Of a DNA stretch of 15,513 nucleotides, positions 1 to 6,945 are shown in pieces; within the stretch, counting starts at the first letter, position 1, and each line of letters starts with the position of its first letter. Source of the DNA: Flavobacteriales bacterium UBA1112 (GTDB taxonomy: Bacteria > Bacteroidota > Bacteroidia > Flavobacteriales_D > Sanyastnellaceae); the NCBI GenBank assembly GCA_002313415.1, contig DCBH01000088.1, positions 33,250 through 48,762 on the forward strand, read 5' to 3'. The notes under the pieces are model-generated. The model was not told where the DNA came from and did not search any database. It was given only the letters and a program-made list of their open reading frames with translations. A program made the position numbers and the translations under genes.

Positions 1-1032
1 ATTGCTGCAGGCGGAACGAGGTCTGTGGGCCAAAACACAAGCGATGTCCCTCCCTCTTTGGCTTGGGATGTGTCAGCCGACGCAAGAAATGCAGCCCTTG
101 GCGGCCTAGATGTGGCGCCTGTCAGAGGAGATGGATGGTCGATGATGTTGCATCCCAGCGCCATTGATTCCACGATTGACAAAAACATTTACACCAGCTA
201 TCTCGATTTTTTCGCAGGCATTCGGGCCGGTGCCATGGCAATTCCACTCCATCCCTCCGGACGCAGAGCGTCCTATGTAGGTGTGAGATTTGCTTCTTAC
301 GGCGACTTTGAAGGATCAACCGCGGCAGGTGACCCCACAGGCGATTTTTCAGGAGGGGACTATGCCATGCAATATGGAACGTCTTGGACCATTGACACGC
401 TCTGGGTTCTGGGAGTTTCTGGATTTGCTGGCCTGCGCAACTTGGAGCAAGTGAACGCGGGAGTCGTTGGTCTGGATGTGGGTTTGGTACGTCGAAGCAA
501 AAACGGTTATGGGGCCATGGGAATCCTCATTTCCAACCTTGGAATCCAAAAGGACTTTTCTGGCATCATGCCCGAAGGGCGATTGCCCCACAATGTGCAA
601 ATCGGTTTGACCCAGAGTTTTCCAAACGCCCCATTCACTTTCCACCTGCGATTGCAAAGACTCGAAACTTGGAATCTCGCCCCTGAGGGCACGTATGATG
701 ATTTGTATGACCCTCTGACGGGTCAGGTCATTCCTAATGAGACATGGGTGTGGGGCGACCAGTTTTTTAGACACCTAAGTGGTGGGGTGACGCTCAACCT
801 CGGCACACATCTTAGGGGATATGTAGGCTACAATCACCAGCGTCAAAAAACCATGGTCGCTGCCGGTCGCACGGGCGTCAATGGATTGTCGCTCGGGATA
901 CGCGGTCAATTTCGAAATGTAGATTTCAATGTCGCCCGAAGTGTCTATCATTTTGCAGGGAGCTCAACGCATTTGGGCCTGGTCCTCCGCCTGCCAAATC
1001 AAGCGCGTAAAACACCGCCTGCGAACGCCTGA
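1..1032 (+). CDS. porQ: Type IX secretion system protein PorQ (5' partial)
   Basis: Outer-membrane beta-barrel protein of the PorV/FadL-like class. In the known family PorQ is part of the T9SS cell-surface attachment complex with PorU, PorV and PorZ. The frame is open to base 1 with no stop, so the protein begins outside the window; a GTG at 25 is available but would remove what looks like the end of a signal peptide (small residues before a Gln). Visible family features are the early SADARNAALGG segment, an HPSAID segment matching the usual NPALL region, alternating hydrophobic and polar strands throughout, and a C-terminal stretch ending FNVARSVYHFAGSSTHLG, typical of the last PorQ strands. 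The downstream neighbour is cmk, an arrangement I recall from many Bacteroidota. The family call is fairly sure; the missing N-terminus is probably short. Confidence 0.85.
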   Translation: MAAGGTRSVGQNTSDVPPSLAWDVSADARNAALGGLDVAPVRGDGWSMMLHPSAIDSTIDKNIYTSYLDFFAGIRAGAMAIPLHPSGRRASYVGVRFASYGDFEGSTAAGDPTGDFSGGDYAMQYGTSWTIDTLWVLGVSGFAGLRNLEQVNAGVVGLDVGLVRRSKNGYGAMGILISNLGIQKDFSGIMPEGRLPHNVQIGLTQSFPNAPFTFHLRLQRLETWNLAPEGTYDDLYDPLTGQVIPNETWVWGDQFFRHLSGGVTLNLGTHLRGYVGYNHQRQKTMVAAGRTGVNGLSLGIRGQFRNVDFNVARSVYHFAGSSTHLGLVLRLPNQARKTPPANA

Positions 1033-1049
1033 TTTTAGCGTGGTCATCC

Positions 1050-1057
1050 TATCTTCG
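1050..1057 (+). promoter_or_regulatory. Candidate -7 promoter box before cmk
   Basis: TATCTTCG lies four bases before the cmk ATG and matches the Bacteroidota primary-sigma -7 consensus TAnnTTTG at five of six fixed positions. No TTTG is seen at the usual 19-21 base spacing upstream, so the -33 element is weak or absent. If real, transcription would begin at or very near the start codon, and cmk and the genes after it would have a promoter independent of porQ. Confidence 0.4.
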
Positions 1058-1061
1058 ACGC

Positions 1062-1763
1062 ATGGGCAAGAGCCGTATCAACATCGCCATTGACGGACAT
1101 TCGAGTGCTGGAAAAAGCACTTTGGCCAAATCTCTGGCCAAGGAACTGAACTATGTCTACATCGATACGGGAGCCATGTACCGGGCAGCTGCGTTGCACG
1201 CCATGCGAGAGCGCAGCGTGATGGATGCCGTTGTGAACGAAGTCGGATTGCGGGCCGGATTGGACCGCATGTTTCTTGCGTTTAGATACAATCCCCAAAC
1301 CGAGCAAAGCGAAATTCACTTGAATGGCGTCAACGTGGAAAAGGAAATCCGCAGCATGGAAGTCGCATCGAAAGTGAGCCTTGTCGCCCGCGTCCCTGAA
1401 GTACGTCAGAAGCTGGTGGCCATTCAACGACGCATGGCGGAAGCTGGAGGTGTGGTCATGGACGGCCGCGACATAGGAACGGTTGTTCTTCCCAACGCCG
1501 AATTGAAAGTTTTCATGACTGCCGACCCTGAGACCCGGGCTTATCGTCGCCTGAACGAGATGAGGGAAAATGGCAAAGACGTGTCGTACGACGAAGTCCT
1601 TGAAAACGTTCTTGAACGCGATCGCATCGATTCCGCGCGGTCAGTTGCTCCTCTTCGTCAGGCAGAAGACGCTGTGGTGGTAGACAACAGCGATTTGACC
1701 GTGGAAGAACAATTCAACTTCCTCGTTTCCTTGGCGCGAACACGCATGGAGGAAGACGCTTAA
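1062..1763 (+). CDS. cmk: (d)CMP kinase (cytidylate kinase)
   Basis: Transfers a phosphate from ATP to CMP or dCMP, giving the diphosphates needed for nucleic acid and phospholipid precursors; cytoplasmic. At 233 residues it has the usual bacterial Cmk length. Motifs seen: P-loop GHSSAGKST at residues 12-20, DTGAMYRA at 35-42 (CMP-binding region), VMDGRDIGTVV near the middle (Arg-Asp pair contacting the nucleotide), and RDRIDSARSVAPL near the C-terminus (lid and substrate-binding arginines). The ATG start places the P-loop at the expected distance from the N-terminus. It follows porQ by 29 bases, and its TAA overlaps the next ATG by one base (TAATG), so it is probably co-transcribed with the GH3 gene. 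All expected key residues appear present. Confidence 0.96.
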   Translation: MGKSRINIAIDGHSSAGKSTLAKSLAKELNYVYIDTGAMYRAAALHAMRERSVMDAVVNEVGLRAGLDRMFLAFRYNPQTEQSEIHLNGVNVEKEIRSMEVASKVSLVARVPEVRQKLVAIQRRMAEAGGVVMDGRDIGTVVLPNAELKVFMTADPETRAYRRLNEMRENGKDVSYDEVLENVLERDRIDSARSVAPLRQAEDAVVVDNSDLTVEEQFNFLVSLARTRMEEDA

Positions 1764-4750
1764 TGGGTCGCATCCTGTACACATTTTTGGCCCTGCTCTC
1801 CCTGGCGGGATGCAACCGCGCCCAAAGCACCTTTGAGAACATTGGTCCAACGAAACCGGCTTTCCTGAGCGCAGACAGTCTAGCTGCAGACAGCTTGATG
1901 GGCACTTTGTCGATGGAACAACAAATTGCCCAACTCTTAATGGTCCCCATTTATGCTCGCGAAGACACTTCGGGGTGGAGCGAATCGGAAAGATGGGCCC
2001 GCGAACTTGGACTTGGCGGCGTCATATGCATGCAAGGCGGTCCTGATCACCAGCGCATCCGCCTTTCGCGGTTGCAACAAGAAGCCAAAATCCCCCTCAT
2101 GGTTGCTTCAGATGCGGAATGGGGCTTGGGGATGCGCCTAGATAGCACGAGGTCTTTCCCCAGAGCCATGACACTTGGGGCGACCAGAAATCCAAAGTTG
2201 GTTCGGTTGTTCGGGAAAGTGGTCGGACAGAGCCTCAGGGCGACAGGTGTGCATGTGAATTTTGCCCCCGTAATCGACGTGAATTCCAATCCGTTGAACC
2301 CAGTCATTGGCAGTCGAAGTTTTGGCGAATCCGTCACATGGGTTGGGCAACTTGCGCAAGCCTATGCCGATGGGCTCCAAGATGTTCATGTTTTGGCCAC
2401 TGCAAAACATTTTCCGGGCCACGGCGACACGGACAGCGATTCGCACAAGACCCTGCCCACCGTGAACCATCCCAGAGAGAGGCTTGACTCGGTCGAACTC
2501 GCCCCCTTTCGTCATGCATTTTATCACGGCACAAGCGCCGTCATGGTGGCCCATCTCGATGTTCCAAGTCTCGACAGCGCCGAAGCCCAGCCTTCCACCC
2601 TGTCACCTTTGATTGTTGACAGTCTTCTGCGTGGTGAAATGGGGTTCGAAGGACTCGTTTTTACCGATGCCATGAGCATGAAAGGCTTCGCGGACTTTGC
2701 CAGTGAACGACCGCGCATTCGAGACGCCATCCTTGCGGGGAACGATGTCTTGTTGTTCCCAGGAAATCCGGAAGCCGCCATCGCTGAAACCATGGATGCA
2801 TTGGCTGACGGCAGCTTAGACTCTGCCTCCGTATCTGACAAATGTCGCCGAATTCTGATGGCCAAATTGTGGTGTCGTTCGCATGAACCCGTCCCAGATG
2901 TTGGAGAACCTTGGGAGCCGGCGGGAGCTGAGGCGATTCATCGGGAATTGATCTCTCAAAGTCTGACCTTACTCCCTGGTGCTGATTCGGCGACCCATGC
3001 ACCACTTTTGGCCAAGTCAGGTCGTTTGGTCCTGCTGGATCTCGCAAACCACGATGCCTCTTGTGCCCCACTCGAAGCCCAATTGCGTGAGCATTTGAGA
3101 GACGGATGGCATGTTGAGAGGCACGTCTTGGGCAAAGACGGGAGCGGTCTAGGGCGCAAAAAAGTAAAGTCGGCATTGGCCTCCGCCGATCACATCCTTG
3201 TCACTGCCTCGGAAGTGAGCCACAGCCCATCACGAAATTTTGGCCTTCATTTGGAGGGCATTGAGGCAATGGTTCGTGCCCTTGAAAGAGAAGGCATCAA
3301 TCCAACACGTGTGAATCTTGTGTGGATGGGGAATCCCTATGCACTCAAGGATTTCACCATGTTGTCCCCTCGTGTGAGTTCAGTCCTTGTCGCATATCAA
3401 GACGATTCGCGCACATGCGAGGCCGTTGCAGATGCCCTCGCAGGAGTGGCGTCAGTTCAAGGCAAACTTCCCGTTTCTCCCACGAATGCGCCGTGGCGAG
3501 AAGGAGACGGCTTGAATTGGCGAGGCAACCAACGTCTTGGTAAATGGGTGGACGGACGTGATTCAACGTGGTCAAAGCCTTCCTTTCTGGTGGACAGCCT
3601 GCTTCATGTTGCGATGGAGGAAGAGGCCATGCCCGGGGCGCGTGTGGTGGTTGCCCATCGTGGTCACATTGTTCTAGACAAATCAGTGGGAACACTCGAT
3701 GGCGAAATGCCTGTTTCGGGTACGTCGCTGTACGACCTTGCTAGCATCACCAAAGTGGCAGCAACCGCAAATGCTCTCATGAGATTGGTAACTGAGAATC
3801 GACTGGATGTCGATGCCCACTTGAGCTCGCTGATTCCCGGTTTAGGAGATCACAATCTGGGCATGCGCACGGTTCGAGAGGTTTTGACACACCAAGCTGG
3901 CTTAGAACCTTGGATTCCTTTTTACATCTCTGCATTGGAGGACAGTTCTGGAGTTTTCGGAAATGTTTCCACTGAGGGTTGCGACATTGAAGTCACTCCC
4001 AACTTGTACCTTGAAGAGGCGTACACAGATACTGTTTGGGCCATGATTCTGGGTGCTGATCTCAAGCCCGCAGGGACATACAAATACAGCGATCTAGGCT
4101 TTTATTTGTGGCGAAAGCTCTTTGCTCTTCAAGGCATAGAATTGGACACTTGGTTTGAGCGCGAAGTCGCAGAACCCTTCGGATGGAGTACAATGGGCTA
4201 CAAGCCGCTCTCGCGCGGCATTGCACCAAAGGAAATCGCTCCTTCAGAAAACGATGAGGTCTTCCGACAAAACGTCGTCCGGGGAACGGTTCATGATCCT
4301 GGCGCCGCGATGCAAGGAGGGGTTGGAGGTCATGCCGGTTTGTTTTCAAATGCATACGACCTTGCCGAATTGGGTGAAGTATGGTTGCGTGGAGGGACCA
4401 TGCGACAAGTTGAGCTCGTGCAGGAAAATGTGCTTGAAGTATGGACGAATCGAGGATTTCCTCAAGGAGACAATCGTCGCGGACTGGTGTTTGACAAACC
4501 TGCTTTGGAGTCGGATTCTGGCCCCACATGTGACTTGTCCTCTTGGGAGAGTTTTGGTCATACCGGATTTACGGGAACCATGTTGTGGATTGACCCCGTC
4601 TACGACTTGGTTTACGTGTTCTTGAGCAACAGAACGTTTCCCGATGCAAGCAACAACAAACTGCTCCAATTGAATACGCGAACAGAAATTCAGCGCGTCA
4701 TCCTTGAACATCTCGGGGCCGTGAGTCGTTTTGGGAACAGAAATGAGTAA
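1763..4750 (+). CDS. Lipoprotein: GH3 beta-N-acetylglucosaminidase fused to a class C beta-lactamase-like serine hydrolase
   Basis: A 995-residue two-domain envelope enzyme. The N-terminus has a short hydrophobic segment ending in a lipobox (LAGC, Cys17), so it is probably a lipoprotein facing the periplasm or surface. Residues about 45-375 form a NagZ-like GH3 domain with KHFPGHGDT at 215-223, the Asp226/His228 general-acid dyad and the probable nucleophile Asp302 in FTDAM. A middle region (about 390-600) resembles the second GH3 domain. Residues about 610-985 form a beta-lactamase/esterase-type serine hydrolase: Ser661-x-x-Lys664 (SITK), Tyr775-Ser-Asp777 and His933-Thr-Gly935. Known relatives remove beta-linked GlcNAc from peptidoglycan fragments. 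The hydrolase partner could be a D-amino-acid amidase, carboxypeptidase or esterase; the sequence does not decide. The gene overlaps cmk by one base and bshA by eight. A GGAGG lies ten bases before the start but is probably just the coding sequence of the cmk C-terminus. Confidence 0.92.
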   Translation: MGRILYTFLALLSLAGCNRAQSTFENIGPTKPAFLSADSLAADSLMGTLSMEQQIAQLLMVPIYAREDTSGWSESERWARELGLGGVICMQGGPDHQRIRLSRLQQEAKIPLMVASDAEWGLGMRLDSTRSFPRAMTLGATRNPKLVRLFGKVVGQSLRATGVHVNFAPVIDVNSNPLNPVIGSRSFGESVTWVGQLAQAYADGLQDVHVLATAKHFPGHGDTDSDSHKTLPTVNHPRERLDSVELAPFRHAFYHGTSAVMVAHLDVPSLDSAEAQPSTLSPLIVDSLLRGEMGFEGLVFTDAMSMKGFADFASERPRIRDAILAGNDVLLFPGNPEAAIAETMDALADGSLDSASVSDKCRRILMAKLWCRSHEPVPDVGEPWEPAGAEAIHRELISQSLTLLPGADSATHAPLLAKSGRLVLLDLANHDASCAPLEAQLREHLRDGWHVERHVLGKDGSGLGRKKVKSALASADHILVTASEVSHSPSRNFGLHLEGIEAMVRALEREGINPTRVNLVWMGNPYALKDFTMLSPRVSSVLVAYQDDSRTCEAVADALAGVASVQGKLPVSPTNAPWREGDGLNWRGNQRLGKWVDGRDSTWSKPSFLVDSLLHVAMEEEAMPGARVVVAHRGHIVLDKSVGTLDGEMPVSGTSLYDLASITKVAATANALMRLVTENRLDVDAHLSSLIPGLGDHNLGMRTVREVLTHQAGLEPWIPFYISALEDSSGVFGNVSTEGCDIEVTPNLYLEEAYTDTVWAMILGADLKPAGTYKYSDLGFYLWRKLFALQGIELDTWFEREVAEPFGWSTMGYKPLSRGIAPKEIAPSENDEVFRQNVVRGTVHDPGAAMQGGVGGHAGLFSNAYDLAELGEVWLRGGTMRQVELVQENVLEVWTNRGFPQGDNRRGLVFDKPALESDSGPTCDLSSWESFGHTGFTGTMLWIDPVYDLVYVFLSNRTFPDASNNKLLQLNTRTEIQRVILEHLGAVSRFGNRNE

Positions 4751-5900
4751 GTCATCAGCAACCTCCGTCCTGCGAATTGGCATCGTGTGCTATCCCACAT
4801 TTGGGGGAAGCGGTGTGGTGGCGACAGAACTGGGAAAAGCCTTGGCATCTCAAGGTCACGAAGTTCATTTCATCACCTACAACCAACCCGTACGACTAGG
4901 TTCGTTTCAACCTGGAGTGTACTATCACGAAGTAGAGGTTTCTAAGTATCCGCTTTTTGAGTACCCTCCATATGAGTTGGTCCTGACGAGTAAAATGGTT
5001 GAAGTTGTTCAGACTCACGAACTCAATCTCCTGCACGTGCACTACGCCATTCCTCACGCCAGTGCAGCTGTCAATGCAAAGCGCATACTTGCTGAGAGTG
5101 GACGCAATGTGCCCGTCATCACCACGCTCCATGGCACAGACATCACGTTGCTAGGCAAGGATGCTTCCTTCAAACCCGTCATCACCCATGCCATCAACAC
5201 GAGTGATGTTGTGACGACCGTGTCGCAAAGTTTGAAAAATGACACGGAGCGGTTGTTCGAGGTGAGTAAGGACATTGAGGTCGTTCACAACTTCGTAAGT
5301 CCGAGACATTATGAACGTCGTGCCGACTTGGAATTTCGGTCCAAGTTGAGCCCCCAGGGCAAACCCGTATTGTGCCACATCAGCAACTTTCGACCCGTAA
5401 AAAGGGTGACCGATGTCATCGAAATTTTTGCCCGTATTCGAGCCCGCATGGAGGTCGCCTTGCTCATGGTCGGGGATGGTCCTGAGCGCCCCCACGCTGA
5501 AGCGCGGTGCCGAGAACTGGATGTGGTTGACGACGTGCTGTTTCTAGGAAAAGTAAAAAACCCCATCGAACCGCTTCTCATCTCGGACCTTCTGCTGCTG
5601 CCCTCAGAAACAGAAAGTTTTGGACTGGTTGCTCTGGAGGCCATGGCCGCTTCAGTCCCTGTAATTTCTTCCAACGTTGGGGGCTTGCCCGAGGTCAACG
5701 TTCACGCAGAGACTGGTTTCTTGCGTGATGTTGGAGATGTAGATGCCATGGCAAATGACGCCATGGCAATCCTGTCACCAAATGCCTTGGCAGATTTCAA
5801 AACACGAGCAAAAGCCAGAGCTGCTGAGTTCACCATCGAAAGCGTGCTACCCCGTTATCTCGAGATCTATGACCGTGCTTTACAACAAGTAGACTCATGA
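4743..5900 (+). CDS. bshA: N-acetyl-alpha-D-glucosaminyl L-malate synthase
   Basis: First enzyme of bacillithiol synthesis: a GT-B retaining glycosyltransferase joining GlcNAc from UDP-GlcNAc to L-malate. Family-specific signs are YPTFGGSGVVATELG at residues 17-31, LHVHYAIPHA, TTLHGTDITLLG, CHISNFRPVKR, and the C-terminal ETESFGLVALE with the Glu291/Glu299 pair (E-x7-E) that binds the sugar nucleotide. I chose the ATG at 4743 (385 residues, close to the usual length) over an in-frame TTG at 4731, because it puts the first beta strand at the normal distance. The start lies inside the end of the GH3 gene (ATGAGTAA, eight-base overlap), implying translational coupling, and the stop overlaps the next start. 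The bshB and bshC genes are not in this window. Confidence 0.93.
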   Translation: MSKSSATSVLRIGIVCYPTFGGSGVVATELGKALASQGHEVHFITYNQPVRLGSFQPGVYYHEVEVSKYPLFEYPPYELVLTSKMVEVVQTHELNLLHVHYAIPHASAAVNAKRILAESGRNVPVITTLHGTDITLLGKDASFKPVITHAINTSDVVTTVSQSLKNDTERLFEVSKDIEVVHNFVSPRHYERRADLEFRSKLSPQGKPVLCHISNFRPVKRVTDVIEIFARIRARMEVALLMVGDGPERPHAEARCRELDVVDDVLFLGKVKNPIEPLLISDLLLLPSETESFGLVALEAMAASVPVISSNVGGLPEVNVHAETGFLRDVGDVDAMANDAMAILSPNALADFKTRAKARAAEFTIESVLPRYLEIYDRALQQVDS

Positions 5901-6475
5901 GCACTTCGCGCATCGGTCATCGCATTGTCGTGAGCACTTCTGAAGACCGATGGATGGCCACAATTAACTCCTCCATTCCCTCCTGGCAGCGACAATCTCT
6001 GGAATTGTGGTTTGGTGCGTGGATGGCACTCGGAGCAATGTTGGTTTATGGGGTTTTTTCTTTTCCCGGCTCGGAGCGCACATTCTACTCCATTTGTTTG
6101 GGATTCTGGGCTTTTTTTGCCTTCAAGGCCTACCGAGCGGTGAGGTGGAGGCGATCAGGATTGGAAGTTGTCCAGCTCAGCTCCCAGGGCCTCGAGTTGC
6201 GCAACGATTATGGAGACAAGACGGGGCGAGCATTTACGTGTGCACTCATTGAAGTGCAACCAGCCCTTGCCATTGAACCAAATCCACGGTCCTTGTTGGA
6301 ATCCATGGAACAGCAATTTTGGGTGGTTGGTGGAGACCGAATTCACGTCAACATCCGTGGCAAGGTCCATGTATTTGGCAAACAACTGGATTCAAGAGAT
6401 GCTCGCCAACTCGCAAAGGTGTTCAACCAACGTCTCGCCAAGCTTCAGAAATCCCCTGCAACATCCGGCAGTTGA
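5897..6475 (+). CDS. Two-helix membrane protein of unknown function
   Basis: I do not recognise a named family. The 192-residue product has a polar N-terminus of about 35 residues, two hydrophobic segments (about 37-56 and 62-79) rich in Trp, Phe and Gly, a basic RAVRWRR stretch right after the second helix (positive-inside, suggesting a cytoplasmic C-terminus), then a soluble part (about 85-192) that looks beta-rich followed by a helix near residues 165-186. This layout resembles small bacterial proteins with two helices followed by a PH-like domain, but no motif proves it. The start ATG overlaps the bshA TGA (ATGA), so it is very likely translated with bshA and ends this gene run. Coding seems real because of the overlap, the consistent helix pattern and the absence of a better frame. 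Confidence 0.75.
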   Translation: MSTSRIGHRIVVSTSEDRWMATINSSIPSWQRQSLELWFGAWMALGAMLVYGVFSFPGSERTFYSICLGFWAFFAFKAYRAVRWRRSGLEVVQLSSQGLELRNDYGDKTGRAFTCALIEVQPALAIEPNPRSLLESMEQQFWVVGGDRIHVNIRGKVHVFGKQLDSRDARQLAKVFNQRLAKLQKSPATSGS

Positions 6476-6510
6476 CTGCAAGGAGCACAAGTTGGCTCAG
6501 TATTGGAGGG

Positions 6511-6945
6511 CTAGTCCTTTGTGAAAAGTAAATCCACGGCAGCAAAATAGCCCTGAGTTCCGAGGCCCGATACGCACGCTTTTGCCGCCTGAGCTGTGAG
6601 ACTTTTTTGCCGAAATGTCTCCCTCGCATGAATGTTACTCAGGTGAACCTCTACCGTCGGAATGGAAATGGCGTCCACCGCATCACGCAATGCAACTGAC
6701 GTATGGCTGTAACCGCCTGGGTTGAATATTACCCCAATGCAATCATTTTGGGATTCATGCAGGGCATTGACAAGTTCGCCTTCGACGTTGCTTTGAAATG
6801 AGATGACTTCACCCCCAAGTCCTTCGGCATGCGAGCGAACTGCATTTTCAAGTTCAGGAAGGGTCAATGCGCCGTAAAGGGACACGTCACGTTGCCCCAA
6901 CAAATTGAGGTTTGGACCGTGCAAAAGGAGAATGCGCTTACTCAT
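6511..6945 (-). CDS. aroQ: 3-dehydroquinate dehydratase, type II
   Basis: Converts 3-dehydroquinate to 3-dehydroshikimate, third step of the shikimate pathway; cytoplasmic, dodecameric in known members. The 144 residues match the type II family with all catalytic positions: GPNLNLLGQR at 10-19 with Arg19, the catalytic Tyr24, Asn75 in NPGGYSH, His81, Glu99 and His101 in VEVHLSNIHARE, and Arg112. The spacing of these residues is the same as in well-studied type II enzymes. The ATG shares ATGA with the stop of the upstream cotransporter gene, so it is probably translated from the same mRNA. It converges on the unknown membrane-protein gene with a 35-base gap (6476-6510). Confidence 0.96.
   Translation of the reverse strand: MSKRILLLHGPNLNLLGQRDVSLYGALTLPELENAVRSHAEGLGGEVISFQSNVEGELVNALHESQNDCIGVIFNPGGYSHTSVALRDAVDAISIPTVEVHLSNIHARETFRQKSLTAQAAKACVSGLGTQGYFAAVDLLFTKD

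Noticed and set aside
1748..1752. GGAGG ten bases before the GH3-fusion start as a Shine-Dalgarno site
   Set aside because: It is part of the cmk C-terminal codons, Bacteroidota rarely use Shine-Dalgarno sites, and the other starts in the window show none.
2661..3176. Minus-strand open frame of 171 codons inside the GH3/serine-hydrolase gene
   Set aside because: It is fully antisense to a well-supported enzyme gene and its translation is rich in Arg, Pro, Cys and His with no domain pattern.
6476..6510. Possible bidirectional terminator between the convergent membrane-protein gene and aroQ
   Set aside because: The only fold is a very short GGG/TCC pairing around CTAG with no strong stem or long T-run, so it is too weak to call.
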